A stretch of DNA of 64,000 nucleotides from Neisseriaceae bacterium JH1-16 (GTDB lineage Bacteria > Pseudomonadota > Gammaproteobacteria > Burkholderiales > Chromobacteriaceae). Made by a program: the position numbers and the translations under genes. A model generated the notes under the pieces. The model did not search any database, was not told the origin of the DNA, and saw only the letters and a program-made list of their open reading frames with translations. The stretch is from the NCBI GenBank assembly GCA_025989215.1, contig JAPDNP010000001.1:124001-188000 (forward strand). The letters are read 5' to 3'. Positions 1 to 8,479 of this stretch are shown here, piece after piece (position 1 is the stretch's first letter; each line of letters starts with the position of its first letter).

Positions 1-58
1 CGTTGTTGAATAGTTCCTTGACGCCGCGGCGCAGGCTGAGACTCTTTAGCTGGATCAT
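1..58 (-). CDS. ABC-F family ATPase, N-terminal fragment (runs off the window)
   Basis: Only the first 19 codons lie in the window, read leftward from an ATG at 58. The visible peptide begins MIQLKSLSLRRGVKELF, which matches the opening strand of the first nucleotide-binding domain in ABC-F proteins of the YheS/Uup type, soluble twin-ATPase proteins that act on ribosomes. The Walker A motif would lie outside the window. The gene is read in the same direction as tsaD, which ends 80 bases upstream of it. The call rests on a short N-terminus, so the exact ABC-F subfamily is open. Confidence 0.6.
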   Translation of the reverse strand, partial: MIQLKSLSLRRGVKELFNN

Positions 59-138
59 GGGCTCGTCGGTAAGGCGGCCATCGCGTCGCAAGGCTGGCTG
101 AAAGGCGGCGCGTGGCGGGTAATCGATAAATGAAAGGG

Positions 139-1164
139 TCAGACCTTCGGCAGCGTGCCCAGGTCCCAGCGCGGCTTCACGCCGAAGCCGCCGGCCTCGC
201 GGGCAAACTTCAGCCGCTGGGCGCCGGCGTAGGCGATCATCGCGCCGTTGTCGGTGCACAGCGCCAGCGGCGGGTAGAACACCGCGAAGCCGCGCTTAGT
301 GGCGGCCGCATCGAGTGCCGTGCGCAGCTGTTTGTTGGCGCCGACGCCGCCGGCGACCACCAGCTGATTCATGTCGGCGCGCTTCAGCGCTTTCAGCGAC
401 TTCTGCACCAGCACATCCACGATCGCCTCCTGGAAGGCGCGGCAGATGTCGTTGCGGGTGGCGTCGTCGAGTTCACCCGACTCGGCTTGTACCTGCTTGA
501 CCAAGGTCAGCACTGCCGTCTTCAGCCCCGAGAAGCTCATCTCCAGATTGTCCGACTTCAGCATTGGGCGCGGCAACGTAAAGCGGTTCGGATCGCCCTT
601 TTCGGCCAACTGCGACAGCAGTGGGCCGCCGGGATAGGGCAGGCCGAGCAGCTTGGCGGTCTTGTCGAACGCTTCGCCGGCGGCGTCGTCGAGCGTCTCG
701 CCGAGAATCTCGTAGTCGCCGACGCCGCGCACCGCCATCAGCTGGGTGTGGCCGCCGGAAACCAGCAGCGCGACGAAGGGGAAGGTCGGGTGCGGTTCGG
801 CCAACAGCGGTGACAGCAGGTGGCCTTCCAGGTGGTGCACGCTGATCACCGGAATGCCCAGGCCGAACGCTAGTGCATTGGCGTAGCTGGCGCCGACCAG
901 CAGCGCGCCGCCCAGGCCGGGACCCTCGGTGTAGGCGATCGCGTCGAGATCGGCTAGCGTCTTGCCGGCCTCGGCCAGGCAGGCCTCGGTCAGCGGCACG
1001 ACGCGGCGGATGTGGTCGCGGCTGGCCAGCTCAGGCACCACGCCGCCGTACTCGGCGTGCATCGCCATCTGCGTGTGCAGGTGGTGCGCGATCAGCCCGG
1101 CATCGGTGTCGTAGAGGGCGACGCCGGTCTCGTCGCAGGAAGATTCAATACCCAGTACCAACAT
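139..1164 (-). CDS. tsaD: tRNA N6-adenosine threonylcarbamoyltransferase TsaD
   Basis: TsaD transfers the threonylcarbamoyl group from TC-AMP to A37 of ANN-decoding tRNAs, working with TsaB and TsaE in the cytoplasm. The protein opens with [14 protein letters not shown], the family hallmark. It carries the metal-binding HHLEGH motif near residue 111, the VSGGHT nucleotide-binding loop, and a C-terminal [10 protein letters not shown] segment with the last metal ligand. From the ATG at 1164 it is 341 residues, close to the E. coli protein. The frame stays open to a TTG at 1176 and another ATG at 1173, but family alignment favours 1164; no upstream Shine-Dalgarno is clear. Two copies of the GTTGGCCGAA repeat lie inside, at 601 and 796, both read as Leu-Ala-Glu. 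Confidence 0.95.
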   Translation of the reverse strand: MLVLGIESSCDETGVALYDTDAGLIAHHLHTQMAMHAEYGGVVPELASRDHIRRVVPLTEACLAEAGKTLADLDAIAYTEGPGLGGALLVGASYANALAFGLGIPVISVHHLEGHLLSPLLAEPHPTFPFVALLVSGGHTQLMAVRGVGDYEILGETLDDAAGEAFDKTAKLLGLPYPGGPLLSQLAEKGDPNRFTLPRPMLKSDNLEMSFSGLKTAVLTLVKQVQAESGELDDATRNDICRAFQEAIVDVLVQKSLKALKRADMNQLVVAGGVGANKQLRTALDAAATKRGFAVFYPPLALCTDNGAMIAYAGAQRLKFAREAGGFGVKPRWDLGTLPKV

Positions 1165-1274
1165 GGCGGTCATCAAAGCAAGTCAAGGTGGCCATTTTAC
1201 CGGCGATTGTTGGTTCTCCCAAACCGGGATGCTACTCTATGCCGTTAGCGTCAAATAATTAGGCAGAGAGCGCA

Positions 1275-1694
1275 ATGAAAGGCAGATTGAAGTGGGTGGA
1301 TGGTGTGTGCTTCATGGGCGAAACCGGTAGCGGTCACGCCGTGGTGATGGACGGCGCCCCGGAGGGCGGCGGCCGTAACCTGGGGCCGCGTCCGATGGAG
1401 CTGTTGCTGATGGGTACCGCCGGCTGCACTAGCTACGACGTGATCAACATCCTGAAGAAGTCGCGCCAGGATGTGCGCGACTGCTGGGTGGAGATGGAGG
1501 CCGAGCGCGCCGACGTCGAGCCCAAGGTGTTTACCAAGATTCACTTCCACTTCGTGGTGGTCGGTCGCAATCTGAAGCCGGATACGGTCGAGCGTGCGAT
1601 CAAGCTGTCGGCCGAAAAATACTGTTCGGCATCGATCATGCTCGGCAAGACCGCCGATATCACGCACGATTTCGAAGTGCGCGAGTACGAGTAA
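1275..1694 (+). CDS. OsmC family protein (YhfA-like)
   Basis: A 139-residue protein of the OsmC/Ohr fold. The central MGTAGCTSYDVINIL segment holds the first conserved cysteine near residue 50, and YCSASIML near residue 117 holds the second, the arrangement of the peroxidatic and resolving cysteines in thiol-dependent peroxidases of this family. The length and the KWVDGVCFMGE opening are closest to YhfA-type members, whose substrate is not established. A GAGAG Shine-Dalgarno precedes the ATG. It is monocistronic, divergent from tsaD and followed by a 330-base gap before the flagellar operon. I am sure of the family and unsure of the physiological role. Confidence 0.88.
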   Translation: MKGRLKWVDGVCFMGETGSGHAVVMDGAPEGGGRNLGPRPMELLLMGTAGCTSYDVINILKKSRQDVRDCWVEMEAERADVEPKVFTKIHFHFVVVGRNLKPDTVERAIKLSAEKYCSASIMLGKTADITHDFEVREYE

Positions 1695-2026
1695 GCGTCA
1701 GGACGGTGGGTCACCCTTGGGTGGCCCGCGCTGCATCTGCACCCATCTGGCGTATTTTCTCTTGGCCGTCTACCGGGCTTTGGTGAATATTTGATTGTCG
1801 TCAAGCCTTGCTGTGCCTGGCTTTGGGCCGGAGTTTCGGTCAAAATTGCCGCCTGCACTGTTGTTGATTTGTCGCCAATTGCCGACAGCAGCGGCAAATT
1901 TTGCCGGTTCTTGGTTTTGTCTTTTAAATGTCGGATATATTTGCGTGGTTTTGCTAAACGATACGTTCAAAATCTCGCTGGCATGAATCATGCTTAATGC
2001 TGCGGAGTTTTGGAGAAACCCTGACT
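1695..2026 (+). other. Intergenic region ahead of flgB
   Basis: This gap of about 330 bases is A+T-richer than its surroundings, especially between 1850 and 1990. I see no credible gene in it. The only element I can support is the sigma-54-type promoter at its right edge. An upstream enhancer site for a flagellar activator would be expected here, but I could not recognise one by eye. Confidence 0.6.
1978..1994 (+). promoter_or_regulatory. Candidate sigma-54 promoter of the flgB operon
   Basis: The 17 bases CTGGCATGAATCATGCT match the -24/-12 consensus YTGGCACGRNNNTTGCW at all but two specified positions, with GG and GC separated by exactly 10 bases. Transcription would start near 2005, about 20 bases before the flgB ATG. 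RpoN control of rod/hook genes is known in several flagellated proteobacteria; control here is inferred. Confidence 0.65.
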
Positions 2027-2440
2027 ATGCTCGACAAGATTGCAAAGCACTTCGATTTTCAACAGCAGGCGCTCGACGTGCGTGCCAAACGAGCCGAAGT
2101 GATCGCCAGTAACATCGCCAACGCGGATACACCGTACTACAAGGCGATGGACCTGGACTTCAAGGCGGCGATGCAGGCTGCTTCTGGCACCGGACAGAAG
2201 ACACTTGCCCTGGTTACGACCAGTCCTGAACACATCAGCGGCGGCGGCTTGCCCGGCTTCGACGACAAGACGGCGCTGATGTACCGCTCGCAGGTGCAGC
2301 CCAGTCTGGACGGCAACACCGTCGATATGGACATCGAGCGTGGGCAGTTCACCGACAACGCCATGAAGTATCAGGCTAGTTTGACGTTCCTAAACCGCCG
2401 TATCGCCGGCTTGTCCGAAGCGATCAAGGGAGGCCAGTAA
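2027..2440 (+). CDS. flgB: Flagellar proximal rod protein FlgB
   Basis: FlgB forms the proximal rod of the flagellar basal body in the periplasm and is exported by the flagellar type III apparatus, so it has no Sec signal. The product is 137 residues and shows the rod/hook signature VIASNIANADTPYYKAMDLDF near residue 26, with a C-terminal ISGLSEAIKGGQ helix region of the usual type. The frame extends upstream to 1997, but the ATG at 2027 has a GGAG about 10 bases before it and gives the normal family length and N-terminus (MLDKIAKHFDFQQQAL). It opens the run flgBCDEFGHIJ; flgA and flgM, often adjacent, are not in this window. Confidence 0.93.
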   Translation: MLDKIAKHFDFQQQALDVRAKRAEVIASNIANADTPYYKAMDLDFKAAMQAASGTGQKTLALVTTSPEHISGGGLPGFDDKTALMYRSQVQPSLDGNTVDMDIERGQFTDNAMKYQASLTFLNRRIAGLSEAIKGGQ

Positions 2441-2443
2441 TCA

Positions 2444-2857
2444 ATGTCGCTTTCTAATGTGTTCTCGATCGCCGGCTCGGCGCTGACTGCCCAGTCGATG
2501 CGCCTGAACCTGATCGCCAGTAACATCGCCAACGCCGACAGCTCGACCAGCGCGACCGGCGACTCGTACAAGGCACGTCACGCCATCTTTACCGCTACGC
2601 CGGTGTCGGCCAACGAGCCGCGCATCGCCGGTGTGCGGGTGACGTCGGTAGCGGAGAACAGCAGCCCGCCGCGCATGAAGTACGACCCGAGCAATCCTCT
2701 GGCCGACGCCAAGGGCTATGTCACTATGCCGAACGTCAATCCGGTCGAAGAGATGGCCGACATGATCTCGGCATCGCGCTCCTATCAGACCAACGTCGAA
2801 ATGATGAACACCACCAAGACCCTGATGCAGAAAACCCTGCAACTGGGCTCTGCTTGA
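2444..2857 (+). CDS. flgC: Flagellar proximal rod protein FlgC
   Basis: FlgC is the second proximal rod subunit, assembled on FlgB and exported by the flagellar secretion system. The 137-residue product has the N-terminal rod motif LNLIASNIANADSS and the conserved C-terminal helix ending SYQTNVEMMNTTKTLMQKTL, both needed for coiled-coil packing in the rod. The central VKYDPSNPLADAKGYV-type block (here MKYDPSNPLADAKGYV) is characteristic of FlgC. It starts three bases after the flgB stop, so the two are surely co-transcribed and probably translationally coupled, with the Shine-Dalgarno GGGAGG lying inside the end of flgB. Confidence 0.96.
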   Translation: MSLSNVFSIAGSALTAQSMRLNLIASNIANADSSTSATGDSYKARHAIFTATPVSANEPRIAGVRVTSVAENSSPPRMKYDPSNPLADAKGYVTMPNVNPVEEMADMISASRSYQTNVEMMNTTKTLMQKTLQLGSA

Positions 2858-2872
2858 AGCGAGATTTAGGCG

Positions 2873-3547
2873 ATGACTATCGGCAGCGTTGACAACCAAA
2901 CGACCGGGGGCACCTCGAAGACCTCGAACACTCTGAGTAACCCGGCCAGTGCGGCGGACATCCAGAACCAGTTCCTGACTCTGCTGGTGACGCAGCTGCA
3001 GGCACAGGATCCGCTCAATCCGATGGACAACAGCCAGATGACCAGTCAGATGGCGCAGATTAGTACTGTTGGCGGTCTGCAGCAGCTGAACGCGACGATG
3101 AATTCGGTGTTGCAGTCGCAGGTGGCCAACCAGGCAATGATGGCGACGTCGCTGGTCGGCAGCAAGGTAATGCTGGCCGGCAACAACTTGTCGCTCGGAG
3201 CCAGCGGCGGCGTGCAGGGCGGGGTGGTGCTGGCCGGTGCCGCCGCCAATATGAACATCACCGTGACCGACAGCAACGGCAACGTCGTCGACTCGATCCC
3301 GGTATCGCCTGCTCAGGCCGGTCTCAACAACTTTACCTGGGATGGCACCGACGGCAACGGCAACCGCTTGCCGGCAGGTAATTACAGCTTCTCGGCCAAG
3401 GCCTACGACAACACCGGTGCTGCGGTCACAACCACGGCCTACGGCTACCAGGCCGTTACCGCGGTGACCTGGAACCAGGGCGTGCCGATGGTGGTAACGA
3501 GCGACGGTAAGCAGCACGGCTTGGGCGACGTGATCCAGTTGAGCTGA
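2873..3547 (+). CDS. flgD: Flagellar hook assembly scaffold FlgD
   Basis: FlgD caps the growing hook and is discarded when the hook reaches full length. The 224-residue product shows the conserved N-terminal block with FLTLLVTQLQAQDPLNPMDN near residue 37, the strongest FlgD signature, followed by a FlgD tudor-like/Ig-like region with WDGTDGNGNRLPAGNYSF near residue 150. Its first 20 residues are Ser/Thr-rich and probably disordered, as expected of an export signal region. It follows flgC after 15 bases and precedes flgE, the order seen in most flg operons. Length and motif order are normal. Confidence 0.95.
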   Translation: MTIGSVDNQTTGGTSKTSNTLSNPASAADIQNQFLTLLVTQLQAQDPLNPMDNSQMTSQMAQISTVGGLQQLNATMNSVLQSQVANQAMMATSLVGSKVMLAGNNLSLGASGGVQGGVVLAGAAANMNITVTDSNGNVVDSIPVSPAQAGLNNFTWDGTDGNGNRLPAGNYSFSAKAYDNTGAAVTTTAYGYQAVTAVTWNQGVPMVVTSDGKQHGLGDVIQLS

Positions 3548-3603
3548 TTCGGCTCCGGATAGAACAACAGCAAAACAGAATCCAGAAAATTCAGGAGAGC
3601 GTA

Positions 3604-4887
3604 ATGGGCTTCCAGCAGGCTTTGAGTGGTGTAAACGCAGCATCGCAGCAACTCAGCGTGATCGGCAACAACGTTGCCAACGCATCGACGGTAGGTTTCA
3701 AGAGTTCGCGTGCCGAATTCGCCGACATGTATGCTGCTGGTTTCTCCTCCGGTGGTGGTTCGAATCAGGCGGGGATCGGTGTTCAAGTTACCGGCGTGTC
3801 GCAAGGCTTCAATACGGCCAACATTACGACGACAGGCCGAAATCTGGACTTGGCCATCAATGGCAACGGTTTCTTTATTGTCAAAGACACGGCCGCAAGC
3901 GCGACCAACGGTGCCGGCTCCATCGAGTACACCCGTAACGGCCAGTTCCAGCAGGACAAGAACGGTTATATCGTTAATGGCACGGACCGCCTGCAGGGCT
4001 GGATGGCCAATTCCAGTGGCGTTATTACCCCGGGTCCGATCGGCGATATGGTACTGAGCTCCGCTCAGCAGCCGCCGCAACAGACGGCGAATCTCAAGTT
4101 GGCTGTGAACCTGAACTCGGCGACGACCAACCCGACCGTTTCCCCTATTGGCCAGATCCCGCCGACGCCTCCGGCCGTTTTGAAGCCGACCGACGCGATC
4201 GACCCGAACAGCTACAACTACACCTCTTCGAGTAATGTGTACGACAGCCTCGGCAACACGCATACGCTCAACTACTACTATGCCAAGACGGGTGCCAACC
4301 AGTGGACCGTCTCGGTGTATGCCGACGGTGTCAATACTGCGCCTATCGGTACCCAGGCGCTGACCTTCAATACCAACGGTACTCTGGCTACTCCGACTAC
4401 TCCGTTCACGGTGCCGGTGCCTTCCGGTACGGGCTCTGCGACACCGTTCAATGTCGCGATCAACCTGGCTGGCACCACGCAGTTCTCTTCTCAGAACGCC
4501 ATCGTCACCAACCAGGGCGACGGCTATCCGCCGGGGCAGTTGACCAACTTTTCGTTCGACAAAAACGGCGTCCTGACGGCCAACTATTCGAATGGCCAGA
4601 ACAAGATTGTGGGACAGCTGGCACTGGCGACCTTTGCCAACCCGCAAGGCCTGCAACAGCAGGGCAATAACCGCTGGACCGAGGCATCTGCTTCCGGCTC
4701 GCCGGCAGTTAATACGCCGGGCGCCTCCAATACCGGTCTGATCACCTCCAGTGCCCTGGAGGACTCCAACGTCGACCTAACCGGCGAACTGGTCAACATG
4801 ATCACCGCGCAGCGCTATTACCAGGCTAATGCGCAGACCATCAAGACCGAAGATCAGATCATGCAGACTTTGGTCAGCCTGCGTTAA
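3604..4887 (+). CDS. flgE: Flagellar hook protein FlgE
   Basis: FlgE polymerises into the flagellar hook, the universal joint between rod and filament. The product is 427 residues with the typical start MGFQQALSGVNAASQQL, the VIGNNVANASTVGFKSSRAEF rod/hook motif near residue 20, and a C-terminal LVNMITAQRYYQANAQTI helix. The middle (about residues 150-340) is Asn/Thr/Gly/Pro-rich and forms the outer D1-D2 domains. This part varies most between species. A good AGGAG Shine-Dalgarno precedes the start, within a 56-base gap after flgD that holds no recognisable promoter. Confidence 0.96.
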   Translation: MGFQQALSGVNAASQQLSVIGNNVANASTVGFKSSRAEFADMYAAGFSSGGGSNQAGIGVQVTGVSQGFNTANITTTGRNLDLAINGNGFFIVKDTAASATNGAGSIEYTRNGQFQQDKNGYIVNGTDRLQGWMANSSGVITPGPIGDMVLSSAQQPPQQTANLKLAVNLNSATTNPTVSPIGQIPPTPPAVLKPTDAIDPNSYNYTSSSNVYDSLGNTHTLNYYYAKTGANQWTVSVYADGVNTAPIGTQALTFNTNGTLATPTTPFTVPVPSGTGSATPFNVAINLAGTTQFSSQNAIVTNQGDGYPPGQLTNFSFDKNGVLTANYSNGQNKIVGQLALATFANPQGLQQQGNNRWTEASASGSPAVNTPGASNTGLITSSALEDSNVDLTGELVNMITAQRYYQANAQTIKTEDQIMQTLVSLR

Positions 4888-4910
4888 TCGGCGAGGCTGA
4901 GGAGTAGATC

Positions 4911-5660
4911 ATGGATCGCATGTTGTTTCTGGCGATGAACGGCGCCAAACACGTCGAAATGCAGCAGTCGACGACGACCAACAACCTGGCCAACGTGCAC
5001 ACCACCGGCTTCAAAGCCGATATGGTGGCTTTTCGGGCGTTGCCGGTCGTTGGGCAGGGCGCGCCTACCCGTACCTATGTCGTCGACAGCACCGTCGGTC
5101 ACGACATGAGCGCGGGCAGCATGATGCAGACCGGCAGCGACTCTGACTTCGCTGTCGGCACCTCCGGCTTTTTTGCCGTGCAGGCACCGGACGGGTCTGA
5201 GGCCTATAGCCGCGATGGCGGTTTCGTTGTCGACGACGCCGGCACGATGCGCACCCGCAGCGGTTTGCCGATTCTGTCGGATAGTGGCCCGATCACGGTG
5301 CCGCAAGGCATGAAGATCAATGTCGCCAGCGACGGAACCGTGTCGGCCTTTCCGATCGACCAGGGGCAGTCGCCGATCATTCCGGAGACGGTGGCTCAGA
5401 TCAAACTGGTCAACCCTGGCGATCGAGCGGTCTACAAGGGGGGGGATGGCCTGTTCCACCTGCAGGGTGGTGGCGTGGCCCAGGCAGATGCCAACGTCAG
5501 CCTGGTGCCTGGTGCGCTTGAGAATAGTAATGTCAACGCGGTCGACTCACTGGTGCAGATGATCTCGCATGCACGCCAGTTCGACTTGAACGTGAAAATG
5601 ATGCAGACCGCCGATGAGGATGAGAAGTCGGCTACGCAGATCATGGCCATCAACGGCTGA
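4911..5660 (+). CDS. flgF: Flagellar proximal rod protein FlgF
   Basis: FlgF is a rod protein between FlgC and FlgG. The 249-residue product has the N-terminal signature QSTTTNNLANVHTTGFKADM near residue 22 and the C-terminal VQMISHARQFDLNVKMMQTA helix, in addition to the FlgE/F/G central domain with a YSRDGGF motif near residue 99. Start is set by GAGGAG eight bases upstream. An unusual point is a run of eight G residues at 5438-5445 inside the coding sequence, reading Lys-Gly-Gly-Asp, which is long enough to slip during replication and would then frameshift the gene. Confidence 0.94.
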   Translation: MDRMLFLAMNGAKHVEMQQSTTTNNLANVHTTGFKADMVAFRALPVVGQGAPTRTYVVDSTVGHDMSAGSMMQTGSDSDFAVGTSGFFAVQAPDGSEAYSRDGGFVVDDAGTMRTRSGLPILSDSGPITVPQGMKINVASDGTVSAFPIDQGQSPIIPETVAQIKLVNPGDRAVYKGGDGLFHLQGGGVAQADANVSLVPGALENSNVNAVDSLVQMISHARQFDLNVKMMQTADEDEKSATQIMAING

Positions 5661-5697
5661 TCGACGCGAACAAGCTAAAACATAAGGCAATTACGAT

Positions 5698-6480
5698 ATG
5701 ATGCGTTCCCTCTACATCGCCAAGACCGGGATGGACTCGAGCCAGTTCCAGCTCGACGTAACGTCGAACAACTTGGCCAACGTGAATACCAAAGGCTTCA
5801 AGCGTGGCAATGCCGTGTTCGAAGACTTGTACTATCAGACCATTCGTCAGCCGGGCGCTCAGCTCTCCAATGGCAATACCGTGCCGACAGGCCTGCAGGT
5901 AGGTTCGGGTTCTACGCCGGTCGCCGCGGTGAAGGTCTTTACCGAAGGTAACCTCGAACAGACCAGCCAGCCGCTCGATATGGCGATTCAGGGTGATGGT
6001 TTCTTCCGCGTTACCCAGGCAGACGGGACGATTGCCTACACTCGTGATGGCGAATTCCGTCGTAATGAAAACGGCGACATCGTGACTGCAAACGGTTTGC
6101 AGCTCGACCCGAACATTAATATTCCGGCCAATGCGAGAAATGTCACCATTTCCCAGGCTGGCGTGGTGCAGTACACCGTGCCGGGTAATACGGCATTACA
6201 GAACGCTGGCACCATCCAACTGTCGACTTTCATCAATCCGCAAGGTCTCAACAGTATCGGACAGAACCTGTATCTGGAGACCGCAGCCTCCGGTGCTCCG
6301 CAGGATGGTGACCCTGCCACCGACAGCCGTGGCACTGTGATGCAGGGCTGGCTGGAAGACTCAAACGTTAATGTCACGCAAGAACTGGTGAACATGATTC
6401 AGGCTCAACGCTCGTTTGAGATGAACTCGCGTGCGATCAAGACCTCCGACGAGATGCTGCAGCGTGTTGCTCAGCTGTAA
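5698..6480 (+). CDS. flgG: Flagellar distal rod protein FlgG
   Basis: FlgG builds the distal rod, the drive shaft through the P and L rings. The product is 260 residues, the same as in E. coli, when translated from the first of two adjacent ATG codons. It shows MRSLYIAKTGMDSSQ, then the TSNNLANVNTKGFKRG motif, the DLYYQTIRQPGAQ stretch that distinguishes FlgG from FlgF, a YTRDGEF block and the C-terminal LVNMIQAQRSFEMNSRAI helix. It follows flgF by 37 bases and is followed by flgH, as in the canonical operon. Nothing is odd about it. Confidence 0.97.
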   Translation: MMRSLYIAKTGMDSSQFQLDVTSNNLANVNTKGFKRGNAVFEDLYYQTIRQPGAQLSNGNTVPTGLQVGSGSTPVAAVKVFTEGNLEQTSQPLDMAIQGDGFFRVTQADGTIAYTRDGEFRRNENGDIVTANGLQLDPNINIPANARNVTISQAGVVQYTVPGNTALQNAGTIQLSTFINPQGLNSIGQNLYLETAASGAPQDGDPATDSRGTVMQGWLEDSNVNVTQELVNMIQAQRSFEMNSRAIKTSDEMLQRVAQL

Positions 6481-6570
6481 CAATGGCGGGAGGCACTTTG
6501 TGTCTCCCCTCAGGCTTAGTTAGTTTTGGTCGGCGGCATGACCTGCCGACTCATGGACACAGATGCAACG

Positions 6571-7284
6571 ATGATTCGGCCAACTTTCTCTCAGTATCTT
6601 TCGCGGCTTGGCCGCCTCGCATTGTTGCCGGCCTCTGCGGTGCTGTTGGTGGCCTGTGCCAATCAGCAGCCTTCGATCATCCAGCAGCCTACGACCGCGC
6701 GCCCACAGCCGGTGCCGGTGCAAGCTCAGGCCAATGGCTCCATCTTCCAGTCGGCCAGCTACCGCCCCTTGTTTCAGGACCGCTCTCCCGCCTATGTCGG
6801 CGATACCTTGACCGTGCTGATCCAGGAGCAGACCAGCGTCAGCAACTCGGAGCAGGTCAGCGGCAGCCGTACAGGTACGGCTACAGCCAATATCGGTGGC
6901 ATCTCTTTGCCATTCTTCCCCGGCTATCTGGAAAACAAGATGGGCAATGCCTCGCTCAATGGTAGCGGGGGGCTGCAGTCGTCCGGCAAGGGCAGCAACA
7001 TCAATTCCAGTTCATTCACCAGCTCGATCACGGTGACGGTGATCGAGCAGCTCGCCAATGGCAACCTGGTGGTCAGCGGGGAGAAGCAAATTCGCGTCAA
7101 TGGCGAGAACGAGTTTGTCCGCCTGTCGGGTGTGGTTAATCCGCGTGACATTCTGCCGGGCAATCAAGTGTCGTCGACTAAAGTGGCCGACGCCCGTATC
7201 GAGCAGCAGACCGAAGGTAATAACCGCCGTTTTGCCGATCCGGGCTGGATGACCCGTATTTTCCAGTCGGTGTTGCCGTTCTGA
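6571..7284 (+). CDS. flgH: Flagellar L-ring lipoprotein FlgH
   Basis: FlgH forms the L ring in the outer membrane that acts as a bushing for the rod. From the ATG at 6571 it is 237 residues with a Sec/lipoprotein signal: basic start MIRPTFSQYLSRLG, a hydrophobic stretch, and the lipobox LLVAC near residues 26-30. The mature part has the family blocks SYRPLFQDRSPAYVGDTLTV and a C-terminal VVNPRDILPGNQVSSTKVAD. The frame is open further upstream (ATG at 6553, TTG at 6526), but these give an atypically long leader and none has a strong Shine-Dalgarno, so the start is uncertain by about 15 codons. A GTTGGCCGAA repeat copy overlaps the first codons at 6575. Confidence 0.93.
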   Translation: MIRPTFSQYLSRLGRLALLPASAVLLVACANQQPSIIQQPTTARPQPVPVQAQANGSIFQSASYRPLFQDRSPAYVGDTLTVLIQEQTSVSNSEQVSGSRTGTATANIGGISLPFFPGYLENKMGNASLNGSGGLQSSGKGSNINSSSFTSSITVTVIEQLANGNLVVSGEKQIRVNGENEFVRLSGVVNPRDILPGNQVSSTKVADARIEQQTEGNNRRFADPGWMTRIFQSVLPF

Positions 7285-7306
7285 CGCCGACTTAGTCTGG
7301 AATACC

Positions 7307-8404
7307 ATGAAACGTTTCGCTTTCCTCGCGCTTGCTGCGCTCAGTCTGTCCGCACCGGCCTTTGCCGAGAGGATCAAGGACATCGCCAGTATTGGCGGCG
7401 TCCGTTCCAACCAATTGGTCGGTTACGGTTTGGTGGTCGGTCTGGATGGCAGTGGCGATAAACAAAGCTCGTCCCCGTTCACGGTACTGTCGATGAACAA
7501 TATGCTGTCGCAGCTGGGTGTTCAGGTGCCGCCAGGCGTTCGGATCGACCCGAAAAACGTCGCAGCGGTGATGATCACCAGCTCGCTGCCGGCATTCGCT
7601 CGGCGCGGTCAGGCTATCGATGTCACGGTGTCCTCGATGGGCGATGCCAAGAGTCTGCGTGGTGGCACCCTGTTGCTGTCTCCGCTGAAGGGGGCTGATG
7701 GCCAGATCTATGCAATGGCACAAGGCAACGTGGTGATTGGCGGGGCCGGGGCCTCGGCGGCGGGTAGTAAGGTGCAGATCAACCAGTTGAATGCCGGACG
7801 GATTCCGAATGGTGCGATGGTCGAGCGTGAGGTGGGGAGTAGCCTGAATGAAGGGCCGATGGTGCAGTTGGAGCTGACCGAGTCGGACTTTACCACCGCC
7901 AATCGTGCGGTGCAGGCGATCAATAAGAGCTTCGGTTATGACACGGCCCGTGCCGTTGACGGCCGGCTGATCGAAGTCAGGGCTCCGCTGGACTCCAGTC
8001 AGCGCGTGCAATTCCTGTCCCGTCTGGAGAATATCCATGTCGAGCCGGGTGAGGTGTCGCCGCTGGTCATTATCAATGCCCGTACTGGTTCGGTGGTGAT
8101 GAACAAGGCGGTGACCATCGACCCAGTGGCTGTGGCACACGGCAACCTGTCTGTCACCATCAACAATACGCCGCAAGTGAGTCAGCCGGCTCCATTTTCG
8201 AACGGCAGAACCGTCACGACCAATCAGGCGGATATCAGTGTCAAGCAGGATCAGGGTAAAGTTGTCAGCTTGCCGCGTGGTGCCAATCTGAATCAGGTGG
8301 TGAATGCGCTGAACGCGGTTGGCGCTACGCCGGCCGATCTGGTGTCGGTGCTTCAGGCGATGAAGGCGGCCGGTGCGCTGCATGCCGAGCTGCAAATTAT
8401 CTAA
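7307..8404 (+). CDS. flgI: Flagellar P-ring protein FlgI
   Basis: FlgI assembles the periplasmic P ring around the rod. The 365-residue product has a cleavable signal peptide (MKRFAFLALAALSLSAPAFA, cleavage after AFA) and then the nearly invariant start of the mature protein, ERIKDIASIGGVRSNQLVGY, followed by GLVVGLDGSGD. The C-terminal GANLNQVVNALNAVGATPAD block and ALHAELQII end are also typical. Export is by Sec, unlike the rod and hook subunits. It lies 22 bases after flgH and 75 bases before flgJ in the same transcription unit. Confidence 0.97.
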   Translation: MKRFAFLALAALSLSAPAFAERIKDIASIGGVRSNQLVGYGLVVGLDGSGDKQSSSPFTVLSMNNMLSQLGVQVPPGVRIDPKNVAAVMITSSLPAFARRGQAIDVTVSSMGDAKSLRGGTLLLSPLKGADGQIYAMAQGNVVIGGAGASAAGSKVQINQLNAGRIPNGAMVEREVGSSLNEGPMVQLELTESDFTTANRAVQAINKSFGYDTARAVDGRLIEVRAPLDSSQRVQFLSRLENIHVEPGEVSPLVIINARTGSVVMNKAVTIDPVAVAHGNLSVTINNTPQVSQPAPFSNGRTVTTNQADISVKQDQGKVVSLPRGANLNQVVNALNAVGATPADLVSVLQAMKAAGALHAELQII

Positions 8405-8479
8405 TCCAGTGTCAGGGCTGGTTAGTTTGCTGGCCCAACTCAAGGTGGCCGCCATATTGCGGTCGACCCCGGAGTTTTC

